The notes under the pieces were generated by a model. The model saw only the letters and a list, made by a program, of their open reading frames with translations, ran no database searches and was not told where the DNA came from. The position numbers were made by a program, and so were the translations under genes. DNA of 64,000 bases from a virus: IMG/VR virus record IMGVR_UViG_3300035661_000037, positions 1 to 64,000 of that record; one strand, 5' to 3'. Below are positions 36,759-46,100 of the stretch, one piece after another (the first letter of the stretch is position 1; each line of letters begins with the position of its first letter).

Positions 36759-36832
36759 GACTTGTTAGCACAAGGGTAGTGCGGCGGCGTTCAAAGTCGT
36801 TTATCGCAGTTCGATTCTGTGGCTCGTCTCCA
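36759..36832 (+). tRNA. tRNA with anticodon UCA (opal-reading)
   Basis: A 74-base cloverleaf with encoded CCA: D-stem GCAC/GTGC with GG in the loop; anticodon stem GCGGC/GTCGT around loop GTTCAAA (U33, anticodon TCA at 36791-36793); T-stem CGCAG/CTGTG with TTCGATT. U8, A14, G18G19, A21 and A58 are all present. The acceptor stem GACTTGT/GCTCGTC has two mismatches in the middle. Discriminator U is typical of tRNA-Cys, not of Trp or Sec. It should read UGA if functional. Confidence 0.65.
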
Positions 36833-36867
36833 ATTTTTCTGTGTAGTGTTAAGGAAGTCACCTACCA

Positions 36868-37086
36868 CTATTTACTCAAGCAAGCCCTGCGACACTCACG
36901 GTACTGCCCACCAAGTTCCTGAACCTTCAAGATATGCCCGCCGAATGTAGCATCGGTTAGCGGAGTAGGTTCAGGGCAAGAAACAGTAGACAACGACTTA
37001 TCAACACAGTCGAGCTGAGTAGGGGATTTTAGGAACCACCCCCCGCCAAAGCCCAATGCCAATGATAATAACAATATTATTTCCAT
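36868..37086 (-). CDS. o-spanin-like (Rz1-type) protein
   Basis: A 72-residue protein with an N-terminal hydrophobic segment (MEIILLLSLALGFGGGWFL) and a short Cys-containing, Pro-bearing rest (VSCPEPTPLTDATFGGH), starting inside the end of the Rz-like gene. Position and overlap match an outer-membrane spanin subunit, though a clear lipobox is not seen, so it could also be a small type II anchored protein. The last gene of the lysis cassette. Confidence 0.6.
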   Translation of the reverse strand: MEIILLLSLALGFGGGWFLKSPTQLDCVDKSLSTVSCPEPTPLTDATFGGHILKVQELGGQYRECRRACLSK

Positions 37087-37379
37087 GCTGCCCCCATTAT
37101 AGCTTTATTGGTCAAGTCCATCATCGTAGTATCGGCAGCACATTCACGATATTGTACTTCTGTATTAATTTTCTCAAGAGTTTTATTATATATCGTCTTG
37201 TTCTCAACTTTTATCTTAGCTATCTCAGTTGCCGCCGAAGCCGCTGCAACGTCTCGAACACGCTCTAGTTTTAGGTCTACACTGTCTTCGTAAAGTCCTC
37301 TTGTGTACCATCCAGAGGCTACTAGAAGGAGTATCAAAGCTAACCCTAGCACATATTTTATTTGCTCGGTCACGATCAA
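37077..37379 (-). CDS. i-spanin (Rz-like) protein
   Basis: A 100-residue protein with an N-terminal membrane anchor (YVLGLALILLLVASGWY) followed by a coiled coil (KLERVRDVAAASAATEIAK ...) and a C-terminal QYRECAADTTMMDLTNKA, the pattern of Rz-like spanins (YRxC...LxxxNxA). It would span the periplasm and fuse the membranes at the last step of lysis. It overlaps the holin-like gene upstream by ATGA and the Rz1-like gene downstream. Confidence 0.75.
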   Translation of the reverse strand: MIVTEQIKYVLGLALILLLVASGWYTRGLYEDSVDLKLERVRDVAAASAATEIAKIKVENKTIYNKTLEKINTEVQYRECAADTTMMDLTNKAIMGAAWK

Positions 37380-37720
37380 CCTTTTGGATTATTGCCTTCA
37401 GAATCGAAAGCATAGCCGACAGCTATAAACATACCCGCCATTAGTAGAGCTTCTATATTTATAGAGTTGCTATTAGCAAATTGTTGCCACAATACTTGAG
37501 GATTTACCCAATCACCAATACCGGCCTGACATGTCAGAAGTGTTGAGCCGAATATACCGAATAATTTAGCACCCTGCTTCTTTTTATCACCGAATACAAG
37601 ATATGTAAAGAATGAAACCCCAGTGCGCTTTGAGCTTCTTAAATTAAACCAGTGGCGTAGTACGCCAATGTACTGTAGAGCTAGAACAATCAGAAACGAT
37701 ACTATACTTATGTCTTTCAT
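37376..37720 (-). CDS. Holin-like membrane protein
   Basis: The start at 37720 (MKDISIVSFLIV...) is preferred over the ATG eight codons upstream because it makes an ATGA overlap with the preceding gene. The 114-residue product has three hydrophobic segments (about residues 3-20, 52-66 and 88-105) with polar links (NLRSSKRTGVSFFTY, GDKKKQGAK). Size, topology and place between the peptidase-like gene and the spanins support a holin. Confidence 0.6.
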   Translation of the reverse strand: MKDISIVSFLIVLALQYIGVLRHWFNLRSSKRTGVSFFTYLVFGDKKKQGAKLFGIFGSTLLTCQAGIGDWVNPQVLWQQFANSNSINIEALLMAGMFIAVGYAFDSEGNNPKG

Positions 37721-38163
37721 TTTGGCAAACCTTCCACAGTCCAATAAATATGCTCACCACGACTAGCAGCTTGCTCCATTTTCTCATAGAGCGCATCCCG
37801 TGCAGTACGACTTCCTGACACCTCGCCATGAGTTTCGTCTCGTTCTTTGCCTGTTATAAGGCAGCCTTCTGTATCGTGGGAAGTATTCCCTGGATGAATC
37901 CGAATACCAGCATACCCCGCAACATTAGTAACCTCCCACATCAACTGAGACCACCTACCACTCCAAGTTTTCTTGACTTCATAAGTACCTACAGGGATTG
38001 CAGTCTCATTCTTAACCTTCCACTGAGCAACGGGGGTACCTGTAATTTCCCTGACCGTATCTTCAAGAATATATGGGCAGCCTTTAAACCACACATCATC
38101 TATAAATAGTTTACTTAGTGTGAAGTCTTGTCCAAAGTTATAGCGGGTTTGAGTAATTTTCAT
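37717..38163 (-). CDS. DUF5675 family lysis-region protein
   Basis: The start at 38163 (MKITQTRYNFG...) fits the family; the extension to 38310 is not supported. The 148-residue protein matches DUF5675: FGQDFTLSKLFIDDVWFKGC, YILEDTVREITG, AIPVGTYEV, GIRIHPGNTSHDTEGCLITG. The last segment (H-P-G-N...D-T-x-G-C) looks like a catalytic Cys/His site, comparable to L,D-transpeptidase-like or peptidase folds. It is the probable endolysin position in this cassette. There is no strong ribosome binding site. Confidence 0.75.
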   Translation of the reverse strand: MKITQTRYNFGQDFTLSKLFIDDVWFKGCPYILEDTVREITGTPVAQWKVKNETAIPVGTYEVKKTWSGRWSQLMWEVTNVAGYAGIRIHPGNTSHDTEGCLITGKERDETHGEVSGSRTARDALYEKMEQAASRGEHIYWTVEGLPK

Positions 38164-38266
38164 TTTTTTTGTCACAATGTGATTTATCGAAAGGGGTGAG
38201 TCAATTTTTGCGGAACTACTGTGAAAACCAGTGGATCCATACTTATGTCTGAAATTATTATATTTG

Positions 38267-38761
38267 TTACCATACCACAGCTTGAACCGCTGCCGCTGTT
38301 GTAGCTTCATTTATGGTAGTCACCAGATCAAGCAACTTCGCGGATAAGGATTGATAAGTAGTTGCACCATCAACTAAAACCTGCTTGATTTGCGCTGCTG
38401 TGTGTAGGGGTCTGCTCCAAACTCCGGCAGTATCTTTAGCCCAGAACTTAACAGGAAGTCCTGAAGCAACCGCACCAATTAAATTAGTTTGGTCGTTGTG
38501 TTTGCTTGGATAAGTGTAACCTGCACCAAGGGCGATTGATGTAAAACCTGAGAGAATTTCAGCCCCACACGCGGCTGTCAAGATTGCTATCTGTGTAGCT
38601 TTGATATCATCCAGTGTTGGAACGTCAACGGGTATTGGTATGTAGCCGTCTGATAGCAAAGTAAGGTATTCTCGGTAATCACTATTCGCTGGGTCAGTTG
38701 GAATGCTTGCGTTATCTGATAGACGGGTGATTGTTGTTGAGTTTTGGTTTAGCTTGTACAT
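38267..38761 (-). CDS. Tail-fibre-associated protein, DUF4376
   Basis: A 164-residue protein with the features of phage DUF4376/tail fibre assembly proteins: an N-terminal IPTDPANSDYREYLTLLSDG, then SGFTSIALGAGYTYPSKHND, QTNLIGAV and a helical C-terminus. It lies directly downstream of the fibre gene, as these chaperone-like proteins usually do. It probably helps fibre folding or forms part of the fibre tip. Confidence 0.8.
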   Translation of the reverse strand: MYKLNQNSTTITRLSDNASIPTDPANSDYREYLTLLSDGYIPIPVDVPTLDDIKATQIAILTAACGAEILSGFTSIALGAGYTYPSKHNDQTNLIGAVASGLPVKFWAKDTAGVWSRPLHTAAQIKQVLVDGATTYQSLSAKLLDLVTTINEATTAAAVQAVVW

Positions 38762-38770
38762 GATGTGTCC

Positions 38771-39943
38771 TTATAGTTCCGAAGACGCGTCCCAATCAAA
38801 GTCGTTTGTGGACTGATTTGGACCGGACCCTGCGGCCGCGACAATAAAGCTAAACTGAGATATTGTAGCAGATATACCAGATACTGCTGGCGCAGACCCT
38901 GCGACATTGATAACATTAGCGGTTCCCGCCCTCCACACCCTAACTGTAGGCGCCGCTCTTTTTACAACCTTATATGATTGGAAAAAATTGTTAATAGCCC
39001 CAAGAGTATACGACCCACTTGAAAAACCCGCCGCCGCTGCTTGCAAATAAGTATTTGTACCAGATGTTTCATAATATCTCTGACACAAAGTAAGCTCTAA
39101 CCCATAAGGTCGTTGCTCAAATGTAGTAGCAAGAGGCCCCGCTTCAATCTGCACCCCTGTTAGATAAAAAGTCGCTCCAGAAGTTCCGACAATAGATACG
39201 CACCCAGAAGAACCCTGCCAGTTATTAGTTGACCACGAACCAGAAGTACCAGTATTACCGGAACCAATCCCAAGACCGAAACGTAATTGAAGCCCAACAC
39301 CTGTAGATGAGTCATAAGCAGTAGCACCAGTATCGCCCGGAATAGTTATTGTTTTAAACTCCCAAGTGTTAGCCGCCGATATTGTATATGCTTGCGGGTA
39401 GCTCCTAACGTTACCACTAGAGCTACCCCCTACTAATGCAAAGCTATGGGAGCCTGTTATGCTGGAATAAACCCAAAATGATACAGTTACGGTTTTAGCA
39501 CCAGATGTACCGAAAGCTAAATCTGCTATGGCATACCCCTCTACTGGCTGCTTAACCAAAAAAATGTCTGATGATATGACGCTGTAACTTGACAGCGATG
39601 TCATCCCCATATATTTTGAGAACCCCACAGGAGGGGTTACTGCACCAGCATTCTGCCCTATTTTAAATTTACTAGCAGTGGTTAGAGTAGCTTGCCACCT
39701 GTCAAGGTAATATGCTGACGATACGGCGGGGTTAATCTCTACCCCAGAATTCCTCTGGTCAATAACCATACCAGCATTAATAACCTTATTCCGAAACCCA
39801 AACAATTGAGAGCCTGCTATGGCTTGGGTTTGCGAAGTCGCTGCTGCTACTGAGAATTGTTTAGTAGTATCCCCACTAAAGTTAGCATCCAACTCATCCC
39901 AAGTAAGGTTAGAGCCTTTTACTGCGCGTGATGTTACTGCCAT
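38771..39943 (-). CDS. Tail fibre / receptor-binding-like protein
   Basis: A 390-residue protein, Ser/Thr/Gly-rich and beta-structured. It carries NKVINAGMVIDQRNSG ... YYLDRWQA (a motif common at the head of phage fibre C-terminal domains, N-x-x-INxxFxxxQR...Y-x-xDRW) and GVQIEAGPLATTFEQRPYGL followed by ELTLCQRYYET, which is also widespread in tail fibres. The jelly-roll-like middle could bind carbohydrate. Likely role: host receptor recognition at the tail tip. Confidence 0.82.
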   Translation of the reverse strand: MAVTSRAVKGSNLTWDELDANFSGDTTKQFSVAAATSQTQAIAGSQLFGFRNKVINAGMVIDQRNSGVEINPAVSSAYYLDRWQATLTTASKFKIGQNAGAVTPPVGFSKYMGMTSLSSYSVISSDIFLVKQPVEGYAIADLAFGTSGAKTVTVSFWVYSSITGSHSFALVGGSSSGNVRSYPQAYTISAANTWEFKTITIPGDTGATAYDSSTGVGLQLRFGLGIGSGNTGTSGSWSTNNWQGSSGCVSIVGTSGATFYLTGVQIEAGPLATTFEQRPYGLELTLCQRYYETSGTNTYLQAAAAGFSSGSYTLGAINNFFQSYKVVKRAAPTVRVWRAGTANVINVAGSAPAVSGISATISQFSFIVAAAGSGPNQSTNDFDWDASSEL

Positions 39944-39954
39944 AGTTATCTTTC

Positions 39955-39983
39955 TTTACAATTATAATTACATTGTGTATAAT
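39955..39983 (+). promoter_or_regulatory. Promoter reading against the late genes
   Basis: On the plus strand TTTACA (39955-39960) and TATAAT (39978-39983) with a 17-base spacer lie between two minus-strand fibre genes. Transcription from it would be antisense to the 3' end of the gene at 40016-41638. No such promoter is expected in a late operon. Confidence 0.5.
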
Positions 39984-40006
39984 GTGTACTCTTACAGGGG
40001 GTGTCT

Positions 40007-40060
40007 ATGAAAACTTTAGTATGTATAAGATATCCCGACATTCCCAGAAAGGGCCACTGA
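40007..40060 (+). CDS. Possible micropeptide on antisense transcript
   Basis: A 17-codon ORF (begins MKTLVCIRYPDIP) preceded by AGGGGGTG, a good ribosome binding site, downstream of the plus-strand promoter. It overlaps the 3' end of the minus-strand fibre gene, whose codons constrain the same DNA. Support is limited to these initiation signals. Confidence 0.25.
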   Translation: MKTLVCIRYPDIPRKGH

Positions 40061-41638
40061 CCCAGCAAGCGTAGTTATCGTGATCGATGATAATTCACCT
40101 ACGTCTGGCGATTTTCCGACATAGCGATCAATGTACAAAGTTCCAGTGCTGGTTACTTTGGTTCCATTCATCTGCCACGTACCATCAAATGTATTTTTTT
40201 CTAGTATCATCATTCCATGCCAAGTAAAGCCAGTACCACAGAGCATATTAAACCCATTTGTAGCAGTTTCGTTAGCGACACCTATAATTTCCCAAACCGA
40301 GAAATACCCACTAGTTACCCCATTCAGCCTGATTCTGTAACTAGTGTCAACGCCAGACGCAGTAAGCCCTGAGAAGGACAATGCGACCTTCTTCGGCCCT
40401 AAGCCTGACTCTGAGTTAACAGAAAGAGAGAACTGTACAGATGCACTGCCACCAAGCGGCCCTGAAGTGTATCGCGTGCTGGGGTTAGTACCAGAGTAAA
40501 CACGCTGATTGCCATCAAATATTGGACCAGCTTTTATTGACCCATCAGACGATCTGATGGTGACGTTTGCAGACGAATAAATGGTATTATCGCCGCCAGC
40601 CTTGTTATTCCAGCAAGTCTGATAGTAGGCCGTATCGGTTCTGTTTGGGATGGATATTACGCCACTTGCAGTAGTGGCAGTAGTAGCAGTAGTAGCATTA
40701 CCGCCAATGCTTAACCCTGCTGCTGTACCAGTAAAATTAGTACCAACCAATGCTGGCGTGTCGTTTGCATAAACTGCGTCACCATCTGAAATGGCAGTGT
40801 TCAACTGCGCTTTAGTAAACGATCCGAGAATAGTAGCATTGCCTGTAGAGGTTACATGCCCTGTCAAGTTAGCATTAGTCACCACCGTCGCAGCGTTACC
40901 TACCGAAGTCACGCCACCCGTCAAGTTAGCATTAGTAACTACAGTAGCCGCATTACCGACCGAAGTCACGCCACCAGTTAAGTTAGCATTGGTCACCACA
41001 GTCGCTGCATTACCAACCGAAGTCACGCCCCCCGTCAAGTTAGCATTTGTTGTTACCGTAGCTGCTCTACCAGAAGTGCTTATAGCCCAAGTAGTTGTCA
41101 AACCACTTAGATATGCCTCCATCGTTGTTTTAATGTTCGCCCACGTAGTGCTTCTGAGCAACGTACTAACCGTGTCCCACATACCAAACTTATCGGTATC
41201 TACTGGGGTAGTCTTGCCAGTAGCGGCAGCAATATCGGCAGCAATATCGGCAGGGGCGGCTGACAAACTTATCTGCCATGTTCCGATAGTACCGCTTCCG
41301 CGAGAACTTTTACTACTTACAACAAGAGATGTTCCGCTGTAAGTAGTAACCTGTACCACCATTGAGTTTGTAGCTGGGGCGGTGGTGTCAGCAAAAACTA
41401 AGTACATACCAGGCAGGAAAGATTTACCCGCTGTCACCACAAATGTTTTGGTCCCCAAACCTATTAAAACGCTAGACGAACTTGAGTCCGTCGTGCTGTT
41501 TAAATCTAAGGCCGCTGCGGTAGCGTTAAGCTCCGACTGAAATACAGGAAGCGCACCTAAGAACGCATCTGCCGCAGTTACAAACGCCTCACTGGTCATT
41601 GATCTTGCTGGCGGTGTTGGTAGTGGTGTAATTGCCAT
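40016..41638 (-). CDS. Tail fibre protein with tandem repeats
   Basis: A 540-residue fibre protein. The N-terminal part (begins MAITPLPTPPARSMTSEAF) fits a phage fibre attachment domain; residues about 190-270 are four copies of a 19-residue repeat of the type AATVVTNANLTGGVTSVGN (57 bp each), a beta-stranded shaft motif common in long fibres; the C-terminal part is beta-rich (FSVWEIIGVANET, YIDRYVGKSP). It probably forms a trimeric fibre that contacts the host. Confidence 0.8.
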   Translation of the reverse strand: MAITPLPTPPARSMTSEAFVTAADAFLGALPVFQSELNATAAALDLNSTTDSSSSSVLIGLGTKTFVVTAGKSFLPGMYLVFADTTAPATNSMVVQVTTYSGTSLVVSSKSSRGSGTIGTWQISLSAAPADIAADIAAATGKTTPVDTDKFGMWDTVSTLLRSTTWANIKTTMEAYLSGLTTTWAISTSGRAATVTTNANLTGGVTSVGNAATVVTNANLTGGVTSVGNAATVVTNANLTGGVTSVGNAATVVTNANLTGHVTSTGNATILGSFTKAQLNTAISDGDAVYANDTPALVGTNFTGTAAGLSIGGNATTATTATTASGVISIPNRTDTAYYQTCWNNKAGGDNTIYSSANVTIRSSDGSIKAGPIFDGNQRVYSGTNPSTRYTSGPLGGSASVQFSLSVNSESGLGPKKVALSFSGLTASGVDTSYRIRLNGVTSGYFSVWEIIGVANETATNGFNMLCGTGFTWHGMMILEKNTFDGTWQMNGTKVTSTGTLYIDRYVGKSPDVGELSSITITTLAGSVALSGNVGISYTY

Positions 41639-41660
41639 ATAGCCCTCTTAAATTACCTAC

Positions 41661-41689
41661 TATATATCATGTATATTTTATTATGTCAA
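41661..41689 (-). promoter_or_regulatory. Late promoter before fibre genes
   Basis: On the minus strand TTGACA (41684-41689) and TATATA (41661-41666) with a 17-base spacer, 22 bases before the ATG at 41638. It gives the fibre and lysis genes their own transcription start in addition to read-through from the tail operon. Confidence 0.7.
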
Positions 41690-43138
41690 GCCTTCTATTT
41701 CCAAAGAGCATATTGAAAGAGTCGGATAACTTATATCCACGCTAAAATCTTTGTAAAATCCATATATTATACTAGATTGATAATCATCTGCCCCAATGTA
41801 CACGCATGGGGTAGCTCTGTATTTTGAAAGGATAGCTACTGTAGGGTCTACGGAAGAAGCTGGCATTTGCACAGTAAATGTACCTCGCCTACTAAAAGAT
41901 CTTTCTAGTACACTATAGTTTCCAAAATCGTCTCGTTGTTTTACAGAATAATCAACGATACCGACACTAGCCCCATATTGAGTAAGACCAAGGTCTCTTA
42001 CGGTGCCTAACACTACTCCGCCGCACTTAGCATTGTTACCATCACTTCTTATTTCGATAGTTATTAATAAGTTTGCATATAGCGGGAGAGACGATGTGTA
42101 CCAGTAGGATCTGAAATTTATAGGTTCAAAAAAGTATGTGTACCAGTCGCTAACTGTAGATGTGTCAATCAAAGAATTTGTTATCGGGCCATACACCAGC
42201 CCTTCAATTGAGTCATAGGCCGATATAGTGACCGTCCCTGCCTCAACGTTAAGCAGCGCTACAGAATCAATTCTACCGGTAGTTTGTACAGAGAACTCAA
42301 TAGAGTTTGCATTTATGGAAGATGATGTAATAGAATCGTCGAAGACTCTCCATCTATTATTATCCTTTAGGTCTAGCCATTTAGATGCGTTTTTATGTGG
42401 TGTAAACCCTATATTAGACGAGGTTAGAGACTGGTAAGTCTTATGATATTGTACGGCAGCATAAAATGTACCTGTACCGCTACTGGTCGTAACAACCCCT
42501 CCACCACCCGATGATAGGGCTACTTGGAAGCTATCAGTGGAAACCGCAGTAATGTAGTAAGATACCCCCGCAGACAGTCCTGTAGGCATAGACCCAGTAG
42601 AGTATAATGTAACCCTATCGTCATCTAAAAACCCATGGCCTACCCAAGTAATATTGGCGCCACCTACAAAAGCAGTCTCTACATACCCACTCACTACATA
42701 CCCGTCTACAACGTAAGATGTGTAAGATAGCGATATACCAACAACAGAAGACACTGGGGATAACAGTGAGAACAATGAATGTATCCCCGATTGAGTGCCA
42801 CTAGTAGCTATTGCGGCACCACCAGAAGTAAGGCTAATTTGTAAAGTATTAGTGGCAGCGTTCACAACGTAGTATATTATATTAGCAGATATTCCAGTTG
42901 GTAATACTCCAGTAGTTCTAAATACTATGGGGGTATTGTTAGGGAGGCTATGCGTAGTTGAAGTTACTACCGTAGGGCTTCCTATAGATATAGTAGCAGA
43001 TAATAGTTTGTTGGCTACAGTTACATACTCCCCAGATCCGTATGTCGTACTAGACAGCCAGACAGGATAATCGTCCTCTGGTATGTTACACGACACTAAA
43101 GATTGGTCAGTTATTTTGAATGGGCGTATAATCTTCAT
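41681..43138 (-). CDS. Virion tail protein with duplicated beta domain
   Basis: A 485-residue structural protein. Its start (MKIIRPFKITDQSLVSCNIP) and SKWLDLKDNNRWRVFDDSIT are typical of a family of phage tail proteins (IRPxxITxxxLxxSNVPE...WLDxGPxNRWxMFD). Two related inserts at about residues 59-118 and 165-226 share the pattern HSLPNNTPIVF..TG-LPTG-S---YYV-...LQ-SLTSGG, the second being a diverged copy. It lies between tape measure and fibre genes, so it belongs to the distal tail or baseplate. Confidence 0.78.
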   Translation of the reverse strand: MKIIRPFKITDQSLVSCNIPEDDYPVWLSSTTYGSGEYVTVANKLLSATISIGSPTVVTSTTHSLPNNTPIVFRTTGVLPTGISANIIYYVVNAATNTLQISLTSGGAAIATSGTQSGIHSLFSLLSPVSSVVGISLSYTSYVVDGYVVSGYVETAFVGGANITWVGHGFLDDDRVTLYSTGSMPTGLSAGVSYYITAVSTDSFQVALSSGGGGVVTTSSGTGTFYAAVQYHKTYQSLTSSNIGFTPHKNASKWLDLKDNNRWRVFDDSITSSSINANSIEFSVQTTGRIDSVALLNVEAGTVTISAYDSIEGLVYGPITNSLIDTSTVSDWYTYFFEPINFRSYWYTSSLPLYANLLITIEIRSDGNNAKCGGVVLGTVRDLGLTQYGASVGIVDYSVKQRDDFGNYSVLERSFSRRGTFTVQMPASSVDPTVAILSKYRATPCVYIGADDYQSSIIYGFYKDFSVDISYPTLSICSLEIEGLT

Positions 43139-43151
43139 AGGTAACCTTTAA

Positions 43152-46100
43152 TTAGGCAGAAACAAGTCTTGTTTCTGGTAAACCGTCACTATCAAACTGC
43201 TTCAATAATTTAGCGGTTATTTTTGTATTTTGTACTAGCGGTATGCCTATAGCACGTAGCTCTTCTCGTAACGCCTCAAGTAAGTTATTTGTTTCAGCCC
43301 GCTCACCACGCTCTTTATCAACATACACGCGCGGGGTTACCTGCTCCCCTTGGTGTAGTTGTGCCATCATATCTGTAGGGATATAGTTTGACCCTACAGC
43401 GAAACTAGGTACTGGTGGGACTGCTATGACAGTCGTACTTAATAAACCAAGCGATGTTACTAGTGTAGCTATGTTATTAGCTGTTGCGGCTGTGTTGGTG
43501 GTTATAGATTTAAGAAATGTGTTTGACGCTAGTGTAGCAGATAGTGTCGCATCAGCGGAGCTTACAGTAGCCTCGATACCACTCGCGGTTGCTTCAAGCG
43601 CATTTTTAACATATGCAGTGGCCCTGTCAACATCAGACTGTGTTCTAGCCCCAGCTGTAGCCGCTGCTATATAACCAGTGGCGGCATTACTGAGCTTTCC
43701 TTGAGCAGACGTATCTCCGCTAGCAGCTAACGTATTAATAACGTCGAAACTCTCGAGCAAGCTAGATACTGTAGATCTACCCAACGAGGCTATTAATTCT
43801 CTGATAGATACAGCAACAGCCTTGAGACTATCAGATGCAGATTTGGATGCGTCATAGGCAGTCTGAGCAGATGCAACTTTGGCATCTGTTTCAGCTTTTA
43901 TAGCCGCTGCAGAACTTTCCAACGCTGTTTTCTGCTTATCTACAGCGGCGATGTATGCCTGTATAGCCGGTTGGTTATTTAAAATTGCGCTGCGCTGATC
44001 TTCGTTAGATGATTGCAGCAAATCCCACCAGCTCTGGGTAGTTGTTAGCAGGTCTAGGTTTGTAAACCCTAGTTGCTTCAACGCGTTTGTAGTATTCGAC
44101 ACTACAACGTCTAATGGGGCGAAGCCATCTGTGAACGATTTTACCAAACTAGCTAACGCATCCGCTGCGGTAGCGGATGCTGCTGCGGCATCTGAGGTAG
44201 CTTGAGTCTGCTTATCTATAGCGGCGATGTATGCCTGTATGGCAGGTTGGTTATTTAAAATTGCGTTGCGCTGATCTTCATTTGATGATTGCAGCAAATC
44301 CCACCAGCTCTGGGTAGTTGTTAGTAGGTCTAGGTTTGTAAACCCTAATTGCTTCAGCGCGTCTGTAGTATTCGACACTACAACGTCTAGTGGGGCGAAG
44401 CCGTCTGTGAACGATTTTATCAAACCAGCTAGCGCATCCGCTGCGGCGGCCGAAGCTGCAGTCGCCTGTGAGGTAGCTTGCGTCTGCATAGTCGTGGCGG
44501 ATATATAGGCTTGTATCGCAGGGATATTATTTAGTATAGCAACTAATTGGTCGTCAGTGGCCATCTGTTGAAACGCCCACCACTGCTCAGTTGTGGTTAA
44601 CGTTTCTAAGTTAGTAAACCCAAGAGCTTGTAGCGCACTAGTGGCATTAGCGAGAGTAACGTCTAACGGTGCAAAACCATCTAAGAATGCCCTATACTTA
44701 CTTGTAGCGGATGCTATACCCCCTAGTTTTTGCGTTAGCGCATCAGCACGTTCGGCGGTAATGTTTGCTTCTCTGCCAAGAGACTTGAAAAAATAGTTTA
44801 GGTTATCTACTTCTTGTGCAACCCTAACAACTGTCTGGAAAAGCCCTTCTCCAGCCAATTGAAAATGTACAAATGATGGGAATAACTCAGCCGCTAATAG
44901 GTCTGCGTCCTTACTTATAGCGGCGTTAAGTGCCTTTATCTTACCTTCTGCACTAAGCCCCTCTAAGCTAAGTTTTCCAATAGAAGTTTGAAATTTATTT
45001 ATAGTATCTGTGACACCGGATCCATCTTGTCCAAAACTAACCGCCAATGTAGTTAGCGAGTCCGCTATATTTGAGTATATGCTACCAATAGCTTCAGCTA
45101 GCCCGCCAGTAACGTTTGAGGTATTAGTAAATGTAGTGTCGTTTGATCGCAGACCTCCAAGTGACTGCGTTGTTGTTATTCCAGAAACATATTGCGATAT
45201 ACCATTTCCAGCTCGTAATGCCTCAATTGTACCTTGGATTATCAGACCTGTATCACTGACTTTAGACTTCGATGAGCCAAGTAAAAAATCGGTTATTTTC
45301 CCTGCTAGTTTAGGCCCCCCAAAGAATTCTGCTAGACCAAATGTTATTATATCTAGCCCAGCTCTAAACCCTTGGTCGACCGTAGTTTGCAGAGTAAGAT
45401 CAAACTCACTTTTTCCGTCAGCGTACCTCCCAGTAGATGCTCTAGGTACATTTAGATTTTTCGCTATATCTCCCCCCAAAGTTATAGCTGCTATGGCAAT
45501 AAACCCAGCCGTAGAAGCCTCTATAGATTTCAAACTTTTAGCCATGCTTGCCGAGTACTTGCTGGTAACTAACGTATTTTCTTGCAAACTAGTAAGTGAG
45601 TTTGATATAGACATTGACTGCTCAGTAAGACTGCCTAGCACAGTCCCTGTACCTTGTAGTTTTTGGACTTCGCTAGCAGTAACGGATGCTATCTCAGCCA
45701 CTGAGGCAGAACTAGATAATAAATTAGACGCAATACCTATACCCAATGTAACAAGGTCTGTACCGCTTATATCCTTACCATTTACAATGCTTGTAACAGC
45801 ACTGCTAAGGGACGTATTTATGGCTGCAGATAATGCTTTGCCGAAGTTATTAACAATGTTAGTAAGTATATCGGTACCAGGCGTAAGTACCCCCGTAAAA
45901 AGTGCGGATGATATTTTGGCTACGTTGGCTTGGAATTTTGCCAATTCTAGCTCACTTGGTAAAAGAGTAGATCTATTCTCAGACGCATTAGCAGCGGCTA
46001 TCAGTGCCTTATCTCTAGCAGCTTTCTGGTCGTCCCCTCTAAACTTAGGATTATTTACAATATCTAATAATTCTTTTTCTAGTGCTACAGCTTCCTTGCG

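Noticed and set aside
38164-38310. N-terminal extension of the DUF5675 protein
   Set aside because: The extra 49 residues have no family match and no ribosome binding site, and would overlap the DUF4376 gene.
40791-41342. 183-codon plus-strand ORF with VAALPTEVTPPVKLALV repeats
   Set aside because: The repeats are the reverse complement of the fibre shaft repeats; it is a shadow of the minus-strand fibre gene.
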